Positions 1 through 8,561 of a stretch of 55,272 nucleotides of DNA are shown piece after piece. The notes beneath the pieces are model-generated. The model had not been told where the DNA came from. It saw nothing but the letters and a program-made list of their open reading frames with translations, and made no database searches. Position 1 is the first letter of the stretch, and every line of letters begins with the position of its first letter. This DNA comes from Pseudomonadota bacterium (lineage in GTDB: Bacteria; Pseudomonadota; Alphaproteobacteria; Caulobacterales; Caulobacteraceae), in the NCBI GenBank assembly GCA_023451375.1, contig JAEXZS010000059.1, forward strand, positions 1 through 55,272, written 5' to 3'. Position numbers and translations under genes: made by a program.

Positions 1-869
1 CCGCCGGCGACGAGCGCTCCCGCCCCGGCGACGGCGAGCCCGCTGGTCAGGGCCGCGCCCGCACCGAGGGCGGGGCCGCCGGTCACCAGAGCCGAGGCCA
101 GGTTGGGGATGAAGATCGCCAGCATCCCCAGCAGCAGGGCGGCGACCAGGATGGTGAGGGCTTCATAGATGTCGGGATTGGCGGAGGGCTGCAGCTGGTC
201 GAAGATCGTCCGCGCGCCGGAGACGACGATGGCCAGGGCCAGCACCTTGAGCCCCGAGGAGACGACGTAGCCGAGCGGTCGTTCGGCCAGGAAGGCGGTC
301 TTGTTCCAGATGCCGAACGGCAGGAGGACGAAGCCGCCCAGGGTGACGATCTTGAACTCCAGCAGGGAGACGATGATCTGCAGGGCCAGGATGGCGAAGG
401 CCAGCATGATGCCGATCATCGCCAGGCCGAGGATCAGGGCGTCGGCCATATTGCCCATGACGTCGAGCGGGTTCTCGACCGGCGCCGGCGTCTCTCCCAG
501 AGCCTTCACGATCTCCCAGCCCTGCTGGAGGATGGCTCCGGGATTGAGGAACTCCTCGCGAGACAGGGAGCCTCCCCCGGCCGTCAGACCCAGCTCCAGA
601 AATCCGGCGTAGATGGTCTCGGACAGGGCTTGCCAGTCGTTGATGATCCAGGCGAAGGCCCCGATCAGCAGGACCTTTCCGAAGCCGGACGCCAGGACCT
701 CGCGATTGGGCGAGAGCGCCCACTGGATCCCTGTCAGGGCCACGACGAGCGCGATCAGCAGGCCGAAGACGCCGTTGACCGACCCGGACAGGGCGTCGAA
801 GCCGGCGGTGACGGTGTTGGAAAACACCACCATCAACTCGTTCGGGGTCTCCATTCCGGGGCCGGCCAT
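1..869 (-). CDS. trbL: Conjugal transfer protein TrbL (VirB6-like), cut by window edge
   Basis: Inner-membrane channel component of the Trb type IV secretion system. The frame is open from the ATG at 869 to the window edge, giving at least 289 residues, and the C-terminus is missing. Several long hydrophobic segments are visible: around residues 31-46 (VNGVFGLLIALVVALT), a long one around 130-165 (LILGLAMIGIMLAFAILALQ) and a Gly/Ala-rich C-terminal stretch. This is the multi-spanning TrbL/VirB6 layout. It starts 11 nt after trbJ ends and is the last visible gene of the trbC-D-E-J-L run. No separate trbK is seen between trbJ and trbL. Confidence 0.85.
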   Translation of the reverse strand, partial: MAGPGMETPNELMVVFSNTVTAGFDALSGSVNGVFGLLIALVVALTGIQWALSPNREVLASGFGKVLLIGAFAWIINDWQALSETIYAGFLELGLTAGGGSLSREEFLNPGAILQQGWEIVKALGETPAPVENPLDVMGNMADALILGLAMIGIMLAFAILALQIIVSLLEFKIVTLGGFVLLPFGIWNKTAFLAERPLGYVVSSGLKVLALAIVVSGARTIFDQLQPSANPDIYEALTILVAALLLGMLAIFIPNLASALVTGGPALGAGAALTSGLAVAGAGALVAG

Positions 870-880
870 GACAGCGCTCC

Positions 881-1654
881 TCAGTCCCGGGCGTGGGGCA
901 AGGGGTTGAAGGACGGGGCGGCCGGCGTGGCGGTCCCCCGTTCCCAGAAGCGGCGGCGCGCCTCGATCGCGGCTTCGCGGTCGGCGGCCTGACGCGCCGC
1001 GCCCTCGGCCATCAGCCGGGACTGGGCCAGAAGCACCGTCCGCATGCTGGCCAGATCCTCTGCCAGAACGGACAGCATCTGGGTCGAGGACTGGATCGCG
1101 GCCGTCTCGCCCTCCGCCGCCTCGCTTGCGGCCATGGCCCCGCGCAGGCGGCCGTCGCGGCTCTGGGCCAGTCGCTCCAGTTCCGCCGCCGTGCGCGCCA
1201 GGTCCTCGGCGGTCCGGCGCGCGGTCGTGGACCGATCGGCGCCGAGCGTCGTGAGGTCCGAGAGGGCGAGATCGTCCGGGTACAGATCCGCGAACTGCCG
1301 CTGAACGCCGTCGAGGGTCGAGGCCGTTCCGCGGACCGTGCGCGCCAGCTCTCCGATGTCGCGCAGGGTCTCGGACGATCCCGCGAGATGGCTGTAGGGC
1401 GAAGCGGCGAGGCTGCGGGCCTGATTGGCAAGGGCGCGGGCCTCATTGGCGAGGCTCTCGATCTGCCTCGCGGCCGAGAGCATCGCCTCGACATCGGCCT
1501 TGGCGTCATACACCGCCCATTGCGCGCTCGCCGGTTGGGGCGCCACCGCAAGCGTCAGCGAAAGCGCTGCGAGCCCGCAGAGCCAGCGTCGGCTATTCGG
1601 CCGCGAGACGATGGGCGACGGCTGGATCGAAGCTGTCGAAGACGTTGTCGACAT
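881..1654 (-). CDS. trbJ: Conjugal transfer protein TrbJ (VirB5-like)
   Basis: Periplasmic or pilus-associated component of the Trb mating apparatus. From the ATG at 1654 the product is 257 residues. It has a signal-like segment (WLCGLAALSLTLAVAPQPASA) followed by a mature start QWAVYDAKADVEAML and then long Ala/Arg/Glu-rich helices predicted to be coiled coil, typical of TrbJ. The start overlaps the trbE 3' end by about 60 nt. A longer upstream reading to 1735 would run further into trbE and is less likely. The gene lies between trbE and trbL, the standard order. Confidence 0.8.
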   Translation of the reverse strand: MSTTSSTASIQPSPIVSRPNSRRWLCGLAALSLTLAVAPQPASAQWAVYDAKADVEAMLSAARQIESLANEARALANQARSLAASPYSHLAGSSETLRDIGELARTVRGTASTLDGVQRQFADLYPDDLALSDLTTLGADRSTTARRTAEDLARTAAELERLAQSRDGRLRGAMAASEAAEGETAAIQSSTQMLSVLAEDLASMRTVLLAQSRLMAEGAARQAADREAAIEARRRFWERGTATPAAPSFNPLPHARD

Positions 1655-4046
1655 GATGGACTCCCTTGGCTTTGAGGAATTCGCGGGCGAAGCGGTCCGG
1701 TCGCGGATCGGCCGGGTCGAGAGCCGCCAGCACACTCTCGATGAGGGTCTGGTCGTCGGGAGAGGAGGCGCCGCAGAGGGCGAGCCCGGCTCCGCTGAGC
1801 TTGAGGTCGAAAAGCCGCCGCCCTTCGGGCTGACGCAGGTAGTAGGTGCGCTTGGGGGTGGCCCAGGCGATCAGCTCCAGCTGGCGTCGGTTCAGACCGA
1901 ACATCCGGTAGAGGTCCGCCGAGGCCGGCTCGAGCGCGCGGGGGTTCGGAAGGAAGATCTGGGTCGGGCAGCTTTCGATCAGGGCCGACGCGATCGACGA
2001 GCGCACGACGTCGTCGAGCGACTGGGTGGCGAAGACCACCGCCACGCCCTTCTTGCGAAGCGTCTTAAGCCACTCGCGGATACGGGCGGCGAAGGCCGTC
2101 TCCCCGAGGAACAGCCAGGCCTCGTCGAGGATCAACAGGGTCGGCCGGCCGTCGAAGCCGCGCTCAATCTCGTGGAACAGCGCAGCGAGCACAGGCGCCA
2201 CCGCCGACGGGGTCGCCATCAGGCTCTCGAGCTCGAAGCATTCGAAGGCGGCGAGCGTCTCGTTTTCCGGAGCGACGCCGTCGATCAGGGCGCCATGAGG
2301 CCCCTTGAGCGTCAGGGACTCTAGGGCCGCCGCCACGGCCTTGTCCTGGACCAGGGCCGTGAAGACGGTCAGCGTCCGCTGCGCCACGGGGGCCTGGGCC
2401 AGGGCGCCGAGCGCCGCCCAGATCTCCTCGCGAATGCGCGGCGTCGGCTCGAGGCCCGCCAGCCGGACGGCATCGGCCAGCCATTCCGAGGCCCAGGCGC
2501 GTTCTCCGTCATCCTCGATGCGCGCCAGGGGCTGGAGGGTGAACGCGCCGCCGGGCTGGAGCGGATGCCAGCGCCCGCCGACCGCCAAGGCTGCGGCCCG
2601 CGCGCTGCGGCCCTTGTCGAAGACCACGACCCGCCCCTCGGGATAGCGGAACCATTGAAGGGCGAGGAAGGCGAGCAGCGCGCTCTTGCCCGAGCCGGTC
2701 GGCCCAACGACCATCGTATGGCCGACGTCGCCCACATGCAGGGCCAGCCGGAACGGCGTCGATCCGCTGGTCCTTGCGACCGCGAGCGGCGGCCCCTGCA
2801 GGCGCGGGTCCGATGTCGGACCGGCCCAGACCGCCGAGACCGGCAGGAGGTCGGCGAGGTTCAGGGTGGAGACCAGAGGCCGACGCACATCCGCATAGGG
2901 CTCGCCCGGCAGGGAGCCCAGCCAGGCCTCCACCGCGTTCAGGTCCTCGGTGCGGGCGACGAAGCCCTGGGCGTTGAGCGTCGCCTCGATCGCCCGGGCC
3001 TGTTCCGCCGCCCGTTCGGGATCGCGCGCCATCACTGTGATCGTCGTGGTCAGATAGCCGTAGGCGCAGGCGTCCGAGCCGAGCGCTTCGAGCGCGCCGT
3101 CGCACTCGTCGGTCTTGGCCGCCGCATCCGTATCGAGGAGCGGGACCTCCTCCTTGGTGATGGCCTCGCGCAGGAGGACTCCGACCCCCTTGCGCTTGGC
3201 GAACCACCGCTTGCGCAGCTTGACGAGCTCGACCTCGGCGTCTGGCTTGTCCAGACCGATCCAGCGCGCGCTCCAGCGATAGGGGAACGGCAAGGCTCCG
3301 AGGGCGTCGAGCAGTCCCGGCCGCGTGCTCGCCGGAAGCCCCCGCACCGAGACCACCTTGAGCGTCTGGCCGTCCAAAGTTGGAGACACGCCGCCGAGCA
3401 GGGGCGCGTCCGCCAGCCAGGCGTCGAGGAACATCGGTGTCGCGGGCAGCGTGAGCCGGACCGACCTCGGAGACACGCAGTCGTGCAGCCAGGTCAGCAG
3501 CTCCGCGTCGTCCAGCATCGCGACTTCCGGAAGGGCGTCGGCCAGAAGGTCGACGATCTGCGCGGTCTCGCGGGCGAAAGCATCCAGGGCGGTGCGCCAG
3601 TCCCGGCTCGCAGGATCGGCGCCGTCGAAGAGGACGCGCTCCACCCGACGGGTCTGGTCCGCCGGCGGGAGCCAGGTCAGGGCCGCCCGGTAATCGGTCT
3701 CATAGGCCGGCTCACTGGTCTCGAAGAGCGAGCGGCGCTCGGCGTCGACCAGCCAGGCCGCGGCGATCTCGAAATCGCTCGCGGGATAGGGCTGGGCGGG
3801 GCGGCGACGCGCCTCGACATGCAGGCACCATCCGCTGCCCAGACGCTTCAGGGCGTTGTTGAGCCGCGCTCGAACCGACATCAGTTCCAAGTCGGAGGCC
3901 GACTCCAGATCCGGCCCCCGGAACCGCAGGCCGCAGGTGAAGGAGCCGTCCTTGTTCAGCACCACCCCGGGGGCGACCATGGCCGCCCAGGGCAGATGAT
4001 CGGCCAGGAGCGCGGGCCGGCGGCGATGTTCATCCAGAAAGCGCAT
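1593..4046 (-). CDS. trbE: Conjugal transfer ATPase TrbE (VirB4)
   Basis: Cytoplasmic AAA+ ATPase that powers assembly of the conjugative pilus; 817 residues, normal for TrbE. The Walker A motif GPTGSGKSA lies near residue 449 and Walker B (LLILDEAWLF) near residue 638, followed by an ATQSLDD segment of the RecA-like core. The N-terminal half matches the CagE/TrbE/VirB domain. The ATG at 4046 follows the trbD stop by 9 nt. It is the largest and best-conserved gene of the transfer cluster and allows typing of the system as Trb/MPF-T. Confidence 0.95.
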   Translation of the reverse strand: MRFLDEHRRRPALLADHLPWAAMVAPGVVLNKDGSFTCGLRFRGPDLESASDLELMSVRARLNNALKRLGSGWCLHVEARRRPAQPYPASDFEIAAAWLVDAERRSLFETSEPAYETDYRAALTWLPPADQTRRVERVLFDGADPASRDWRTALDAFARETAQIVDLLADALPEVAMLDDAELLTWLHDCVSPRSVRLTLPATPMFLDAWLADAPLLGGVSPTLDGQTLKVVSVRGLPASTRPGLLDALGALPFPYRWSARWIGLDKPDAEVELVKLRKRWFAKRKGVGVLLREAITKEEVPLLDTDAAAKTDECDGALEALGSDACAYGYLTTTITVMARDPERAAEQARAIEATLNAQGFVARTEDLNAVEAWLGSLPGEPYADVRRPLVSTLNLADLLPVSAVWAGPTSDPRLQGPPLAVARTSGSTPFRLALHVGDVGHTMVVGPTGSGKSALLAFLALQWFRYPEGRVVVFDKGRSARAAALAVGGRWHPLQPGGAFTLQPLARIEDDGERAWASEWLADAVRLAGLEPTPRIREEIWAALGALAQAPVAQRTLTVFTALVQDKAVAAALESLTLKGPHGALIDGVAPENETLAAFECFELESLMATPSAVAPVLAALFHEIERGFDGRPTLLILDEAWLFLGETAFAARIREWLKTLRKKGVAVVFATQSLDDVVRSSIASALIESCPTQIFLPNPRALEPASADLYRMFGLNRRQLELIAWATPKRTYYLRQPEGRRLFDLKLSGAGLALCGASSPDDQTLIESVLAALDPADPRPDRFAREFLKAKGVHHVDNVFDSFDPAVAHRLAAE

Positions 4047-4055
4047 GATCAGCTC

Positions 4056-4334
4056 TCACGCATCGAGATGGCCCGGCAGGGCCAGGTGGCGGCGAAGGAC
4101 GTCGAAGAACCGCTTGTCAGCTCGCGCGGCGTAGAGGCCGATCGCGTGGGCGACCGCCCACCACAGGAGGCCTAGCCACCAGATCCGCAGCGCCAGCCCC
4201 AACACCACCGCGACGGTGCCCATCAGGATGGCGTAGTCGCGAGGCATCCCCGCCAGGGTAACGGGCTCGGTCAGTGCTCCCGCGACCGGAAGATCCCAGC
4301 CTGGCGGGCGGTGATCGGAAGACGTCTCGGACAT
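4056..4334 (-). CDS. trbD: Conjugal transfer protein TrbD (VirB3-like)
   Basis: Small inner-membrane protein of the mating apparatus, 92 residues. Two hydrophobic segments (YAILMGTVAVVLGLAL and IWWLGLLWWAVAHAIGLYAA) are followed by the charged VirB3-type tail (ADKRFFDVLRRHLALP). The start codon overlaps the trbC stop by one base (TGATG), indicating translational coupling. The length and position between trbC and trbE are standard. Confidence 0.85.
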   Translation of the reverse strand: MSETSSDHRPPGWDLPVAGALTEPVTLAGMPRDYAILMGTVAVVLGLALRIWWLGLLWWAVAHAIGLYAARADKRFFDVLRRHLALPGHLDA

Positions 4335-4654
4335 CAGGCGATCTCCGCCCCGCCGGCGAAGCCGAAGAACTGCAGGAAGAAGGTCGAGGCGGCGAAGGCG
4401 ATCGACAGGCCAAAGAGAATCCCGAGACCTCGCCGCATGGACGAGCCGTTCTCGCTCATGGCGACCCCGGCGCCGAACAACACCACGGCCACGACGGCGG
4501 CGGCCTGGACGACCGGCCCGGTGATCGATTCCACGATCTGCTGGAGCGGTCCCTCCCAGGGCATCCCGGATCCGCCCGCCAGCGCCTGTCCGGCAAAGAA
4601 CAGGCCGCAAGTCACCGTCGCGGCCGAAAGGCCACGTTGAAGTAAACGTCGCAT
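4334..4654 (-). CDS. trbC: Conjugal transfer pilin TrbC (VirB2-like)
   Basis: Prepilin of the conjugative pilus, 106 residues. It has a long signal peptide (RGLSAATVTCGLFFAGQALA), a mature region beginning around GGSGMPWEGPLQQI, and two hydrophobic helices separated by a short polar loop (SENGSSMRR), as in the VirB2/TrbC family. The ATG at 4654 was chosen because the signal peptide begins directly after it; a longer in-frame reading to 4792 has no such support. In related elements trbB lies directly upstream. Here the next 4 kb is cargo, so trbC now begins a transcript of its own. Confidence 0.85.
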   Translation of the reverse strand: MRRLLQRGLSAATVTCGLFFAGQALAGGSGMPWEGPLQQIVESITGPVVQAAAVVAVVLFGAGVAMSENGSSMRRGLGILFGLSIAFAASTFFLQFFGFAGGAEIA

Positions 4655-5125
4655 GGTTTGAGTTCCTGTGGTCGGGCCGGAAGGTCGGCGTTGACGATCT
4701 ACAGCAAGCAAAACCATCCACAGCCTGTCAACGCGGCCTGTGAATATATTTTGACAGCGGATTCTTGCTTCTGGATCGGCCTCGAAATCCATCGACCGTC
4801 CATCGAAATCTAGCGCCGTCGTAAGTCGTCCGCGACTTTCTACGTTTCACCTGAAAGGCCCGCCATTGCTGACTTCAGACCTCGATCCGTCCGGATTTCG
4901 CCGGAATGCGCGACAGGGCGCCAACGGGAGAATCGGATCGACGCCAGGCCTCCCGGCAGTGCGAAGCGCATGACGTCAGAAGCTTGTCGGACCGCCGAAT
5001 ATTGTCGGACGTGTTCTGCGACTGATCAGCATGGGACCGGCGGAGGCCCACGCGGACCTCCCGGGCGTCTCACTCGCGCCGCTCGACCGCCTTACGGTCG
5101 CGTCGCCCAGCTCGTCGCGGGAAAC

Positions 5126-5160
5126 TTGACTCTTCTACACAACAATATTATTGTGTTCAT
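5126..5160 (+). promoter_or_regulatory. Candidate promoter of the cargo operon, giving a leaderless mRNA
   Basis: TTGACT at 5126-5131 lies 17 nt from TATTGT at 5149-5154, a sigma-70-like pair. The start codon at 5161 is only 6 nt beyond the -10 element, so the predicted transcription start coincides with the ATG. No Shine-Dalgarno sequence is present before the ATG. Leaderless transcripts are common in Caulobacter relatives. The assignment is by eye only. Confidence 0.5.
5137..5156. promoter_or_regulatory. 20-bp inverted repeat, likely operator for the XRE protein
   Basis: Two adjoining 10-bp arms, ACACAACAAT and ATTATTGTGT, are inverted copies with a single mismatch. The repeat sits between and over the proposed -35 and -10 elements and ends 4 nt before the start codon. 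An AT-rich palindrome in this GC-rich context, upstream of an operon encoding an XRE helix-turn-helix protein, fits autorepression. Binding is inferred. Confidence 0.6.
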
Positions 5161-5622
5161 ATGATCCCTGATTTCGTCGATCTGGGCTCGCCGGCGCCTT
5201 GGCCGGTCCTGCCGCCGGGCGTCCACGACGCGACCCTTTCCGAGGTGTCGGCGCGGTTCGCCACGACGCCTCACCGGGCCTGGCTGTATGGCGGTTTCCT
5301 GCGCGTCGTCGAAAACCTTGAGGCGGCAGGATGCCGGACCGTCTTTCTGGACGGCAGCTTCATCACCGCCAAACCCCACCCCGGGGACTTTGACGGGTGC
5401 TGGGATCTGACGGGCGTCGATCCCCTGAAACTGGATCCCGTCGTGCTGGACTTCGCCAACAAGCGGGAAGCCCAGAAAGCCAAGTATCTGGGCGAGATGT
5501 TCCTCGTGGAGCTCCCCCGGGATCCGGGTCTGCTGGGCTTTTTCCAGACCGAGAAATTCACCGACAGACCCAAGGGGATCATCCGCATCACCCTCAACGC
5601 GCCGAAAGGAGCGACCCTGTGA
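5161..5622 (+). CDS. DUF6932 family, nucleotidyltransferase-like protein
   Basis: 153 residues; matches the DUF6932 family as I know it (start MIPDF, then DGSFITAKPHPGDFDGCW). The segment G65-S66 followed by D76-F-D78 has the GS-x(9)-DxD form of the nucleotidyltransferase active site. A toxin or modifier role of the MNT/AbiEii kind is therefore plausible but unproven. DUF6932 genes commonly sit directly before an XRE-type gene, as here. Its stop overlaps the next start (GTGA), so the two are translationally coupled. No ribosome binding site precedes the ATG, and the mRNA is probably leaderless. No chemistry has been demonstrated from the sequence alone. Confidence 0.7.
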   Translation: MIPDFVDLGSPAPWPVLPPGVHDATLSEVSARFATTPHRAWLYGGFLRVVENLEAAGCRTVFLDGSFITAKPHPGDFDGCWDLTGVDPLKLDPVVLDFANKREAQKAKYLGEMFLVELPRDPGLLGFFQTEKFTDRPKGIIRITLNAPKGATL

Positions 5623-6893
5623 TAACCAATGACAAACAGTATCGGTCGGCCCGCGCGGCCGTCGAACGGCTCAAGGCCGATCTCGCCCAGCTCGGAGCGG
5701 CGACGACCGAGGTTCATCCGCTTCTTCGCAAGGCCCAGTCGGACGGGCTGGAAAGCCAGATCGACGAGCTTGAAGCGGAGGTCGCGGACTATGACGCGCT
5801 CCAATCGGGCGCCGTCACCGATTTCGAGGCCGAAGGTCTGCACGACCTCCCCGACATTCTGATCCGCGCCCGGATAGCGCGGCGCATGAGCCAGAAGGAT
5901 CTCGGCGCCTTTCTCGGGATCGCCGAGCAGCAGGTGCAGCGCTACGAGGCTGAACGCTATCGGTCCGCCAGCCTGGAGCGACTGTCGGAGGTGACGGCCG
6001 CGCTCGACATCACCGTGCGGGAGAGCGCCCAGTTGCGCAAGACGGCACCCGTCGCCGAGACCGCCCTGACGACCTACCCGATCACCGAGATGTTCAAGCG
6101 GGGGTATTTCGACGACTTCGGGGGCAATGCCGCCGGAGCCCGAAAGGCCGCCGAAACCCTTGTTCCCGCCTTCTTCCGACAGGCGGCCTACGCCTGGCAG
6201 CCCATGGCGCTGCATCGCCGGTCCTTCCGCAGCGGGTCGAACCCGCAGATGGGCGCCCTGGCGGCTTGGGAGGCGCGGGTCTGCATCCTGGCCGATCGTC
6301 AACGGCCGCCGTCCGTCTTCGAGCCGGCGACGGTCACTCCGACCTGGCTGAACGGTCTGGTCCGGCTGAGCCCGTACGAGGATGGCGTCGGGCGGGCGCG
6401 CCGATATCTCTTCGACGCCGGCATCGCTCTGGTTCTGGAGCCTCACCTGCCCGGCACCCTGCTCGACGGGGCGGCGCTGCGCAGCCCCTCGAACATCGCG
6501 ATCGCCGCCCTGACGCTGCGTTACGACCGGCTCGACAATTTCTGGTTCACCCTGCTGCACGAGGTCGGCCACCTGGCGCTTCACATTCGGGAAGGCGGTT
6601 ATCAGGCCATCTTCGACGATACGGAAGCACCCGACGCCTCCCCGGTGGAAGATGAGGCGGACCGTTTCGCGCAGGAGGCGCTGATCCCCAAAGCGCAGTG
6701 GCGGCTCTGCGTGTCGCGGTTCACCCGGACGGAGAAGGCGGTTGCGACCGACGCCGCACGCCTGGGCGTGCATCCGGCCATCATCGCAGGCCGGATCCGG
6801 CGTGAAGCCGGGGATTACACCCTGCTTCGGGGCTTGGTCGGCGCCGGCGAGGTCCGCCGTCAGGCGGCGCAGGAGGGCCTGGCATGGGACTGA
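5619..6893 (+). CDS. XRE helix-turn-helix / ImmA-IrrE metallopeptidase fusion
   Basis: 424 residues from the GTG at 5619, preceded by AAAGGAG. The start MITNDKQYR and the N-terminal Leu/Glu-rich coiled coil resemble antitoxins paired with DUF6932. An XRE helix-turn-helix follows at about residues 83-130 (ARRMSQKDLGAFLGIAEQQV). The C-terminal half is an ImmA/IrrE peptidase with the zinc motif HEVGH near residue 313 and a downstream E-x-DRFAQEALIP segment near residue 345. Such fusions bind their own promoter and may cleave a partner protein when triggered. The 20-bp palindrome upstream of the operon is a likely target. It is coupled to both neighbours (4-nt and 10-nt overlaps). Confidence 0.85.
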   Translation: MITNDKQYRSARAAVERLKADLAQLGAATTEVHPLLRKAQSDGLESQIDELEAEVADYDALQSGAVTDFEAEGLHDLPDILIRARIARRMSQKDLGAFLGIAEQQVQRYEAERYRSASLERLSEVTAALDITVRESAQLRKTAPVAETALTTYPITEMFKRGYFDDFGGNAAGARKAAETLVPAFFRQAAYAWQPMALHRRSFRSGSNPQMGALAAWEARVCILADRQRPPSVFEPATVTPTWLNGLVRLSPYEDGVGRARRYLFDAGIALVLEPHLPGTLLDGAALRSPSNIAIAALTLRYDRLDNFWFTLLHEVGHLALHIREGGYQAIFDDTEAPDASPVEDEADRFAQEALIPKAQWRLCVSRFTRTEKAVATDAARLGVHPAIIAGRIRREAGDYTLLRGLVGAGEVRRQAAQEGLAWD

Positions 6894-7969
6894 ACGCCAC
6901 CACCTATGTCCCTGTCCTGAAATGGCGACAGGGCGAATATCAGGCCCTGCTGCGTCTCCACGACGCGGCCAAGGACCGCGTGGTTCCGTTGATCGAGGTG
7001 ACTCCGCCCGAATGGGATTTCGAGCAGCACAGGTTCAAGAAGACAATCGACGGGCAACTGGCACCGTTCGCCTCCCGCCTCGAGAAGAAATGGGGGTCCC
7101 GGCCGGCTTTTCTGGACACGAGCTTGCTCAAGCCGACCGAACGCATGGCCGGCGGCGATCACCCTTTGACGTTTCTGCTCGACGCCGTCCGCGCCCGGAG
7201 CGGCGTGGTCGTCCCCGTAACGGCGCCGGGTCGCGACCTGGCGCATTACAATGCGCTCGCGTCCGGCATGGCGATCGACGGCCAGGGCGTCGCCGTTCGC
7301 GTCAGCCTGGACGACATCGCGGATCCGGCGTTTCCGGGCACCCTGACCAGCCTGATCGGCTCCCTCGGTGCCGGACTGTCCGACACCGATCTCATCGTCG
7401 ATCTGGCGGCCAAGAATTTTGAACCTCTCGCCGATCTCGCCGCGCTGGTGACCGCGCTTTTGCAATCCAGTCCGATCTATGCGGGCGCTAGAAGTCTTGT
7501 TCTGATCGGCACATCATTCCCCGTCTCGATGGGCGAGGTGAAACTGGCGAGCCAGACCCTGCCTCGGCTCGAGTGGAAGCTCTACAAGTCCGTCGTGCAG
7601 AGCCTTCCCCCCGGGTTTCGGCCCCTGGCGTTCGGCGACTACGCCATCTCCTCGGCCGATATTCCCGGCGGCGACATGCGACTGCTGAAGCCTTCGGCGA
7701 CCATCCGCTACACCGTTGCGGACGGCTGGTTCATCACCAAGGGCAACAACGTCCGGGACAACGGCTACGAGCAGTACCGGGGACAGTGCGGCACGGTGAT
7801 CACTTCCGGGCATATGGCCGCGACCGGGTACTCCGCCGGTAGCGACTACATTCGCGGGTGCCACGCCAAGACCGAGAAGACGGGCAACCTGTCGACCTGG
7901 CGTTGGGTGGGCACCAACCATCACATCACACGGGTCGTGGACGATCTCGCCAGTTTCCACGGTCCTTGA
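6884..7969 (+). CDS. Beta family protein, third gene of the coupled cargo operon
   Basis: 361 residues, recognised as the 'beta protein' family by its opening (YVPVLKWRQGEYQALLRL) and its ending (GNLSTWRWVGTNHHITRVVDDL). A long TIM-barrel-like alternation of strands and helices lies between. The family is of unknown biochemistry and is scattered among phage and defence loci. The ATG lies inside the 3' end of the XRE/ImmA gene (10-nt overlap) with GGAGG 7 nt before it. Production is therefore tied to the two upstream proteins and the three probably form one unit. Its last 44 nt overlap the convergent sce7726-type gene. Confidence 0.7.
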   Translation: MGLNATTYVPVLKWRQGEYQALLRLHDAAKDRVVPLIEVTPPEWDFEQHRFKKTIDGQLAPFASRLEKKWGSRPAFLDTSLLKPTERMAGGDHPLTFLLDAVRARSGVVVPVTAPGRDLAHYNALASGMAIDGQGVAVRVSLDDIADPAFPGTLTSLIGSLGAGLSDTDLIVDLAAKNFEPLADLAALVTALLQSSPIYAGARSLVLIGTSFPVSMGEVKLASQTLPRLEWKLYKSVVQSLPPGFRPLAFGDYAISSADIPGGDMRLLKPSATIRYTVADGWFITKGNNVRDNGYEQYRGQCGTVITSGHMAATGYSAGSDYIRGCHAKTEKTGNLSTWRWVGTNHHITRVVDDLASFHGP

Positions 7970-8561
7970 GGGTCCGGCGCACCAAGTGCGCCAGCCGGGT
8001 TTTTGGATAGCGCGCCACCAGCTCTGCGTACAGAACGGCCCGTGGCGCCCGCAGCAGGCGCGGTTCGCAATCATGGCGCTCAAGGATGGCGCGGACCTCG
8101 TCGCGCCACAGCAGCCGCGCCACCATCATTGGGTCGGTCGACCGGTTGCTTCGCTCGGCGCGAAGACGCCGGAAGACGACGGCGCCGTTCGCGGCGCGCC
8201 GGGCCGAGACCACCCCCCACCAGTCCGGCAGCAGCGAGAAGGCGGCTGGCAGATGACGCTCGTCGGCTATGAGCGTGGCGCGATCGACGACCCGGCCATA
8301 AGCCTCGACCTGCCGCGGCAGCCGGTCGAGACTGTCCGCCTCCGCCTTGATCTCGACGCCGCGGATATGACCGTTGATCACCGCGATATCGACCCGCGAG
8401 GCCCCGTGAGCCAAGCCGAGCTCGTTTACGATCAGGGTGTCCGGCGCGCTGGCGGCATGCGCGAGCAGGCGGCCCATCGCCGCCGCGCGCAGATCCGCAT
8501 CCTTGAGCCGAGGTCTCATTCCCGTGTCATGCCGGAGGCGCGGCGCCGGCGCAATCGTCAT
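7926..8561 (-). CDS. sce7726 family protein, PD-(D/E)XK nuclease-like
   Basis: 211 residues (an alternative ATG lies at 8519). The N-terminal half reads as a PD-(D/E)XK fold: E47, then R-V-D58-I-A-V-I-N, then G-V-E70-I-K72, then Q84-x3-Y88. This is the layout I associate with the sce7726 family. The C-terminal half is basic (many Arg, LRAPRAVLYAELVARYPK) and could bind nucleic acid. The gene is read in the same direction as trbB, 84 nt downstream of it, and opposite to the beta-family gene. The 44-nt tail-to-tail overlap could couple the two by antisense pairing. Function is inferred. Confidence 0.7.
   Translation of the reverse strand: MTIAPAPRLRHDTGMRPRLKDADLRAAAMGRLLAHAASAPDTLIVNELGLAHGASRVDIAVINGHIRGVEIKAEADSLDRLPRQVEAYGRVVDRATLIADERHLPAAFSLLPDWWGVVSARRAANGAVVFRRLRAERSNRSTDPMMVARLLWRDEVRAILERHDCEPRLLRAPRAVLYAELVARYPKTRLAHLVRRTLKDRGNWRDRPRPV

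Larger units (their letters stand above)
4655..5160. other. Intergenic region between trbC and the cargo operon
   Basis: About 500 nt without a convincing gene separate the two divergently read units. It must hold the leftward promoter for trbC-D-E-J-L, now cut off from trbB. A TTGACA sequence on the minus strand (4731-4726) is a possible -35 box but lacks a good -10 partner. The right end holds the cargo promoter and operator described separately. The 4740-4850 segment is relatively AT-rich for this genome. Confidence 0.5.

Noticed and set aside
4970..5164. A 64-residue reading upstream of the DUF6932 gene
   Set aside because: Starts without a ribosome binding site, has odd composition and runs through the promoter and operator.
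5271..6773. A 500-residue reading antisense to the DUF6932 and XRE/ImmA genes
   Set aside because: No motifs, and it would conflict with two coupled genes that have family signatures.
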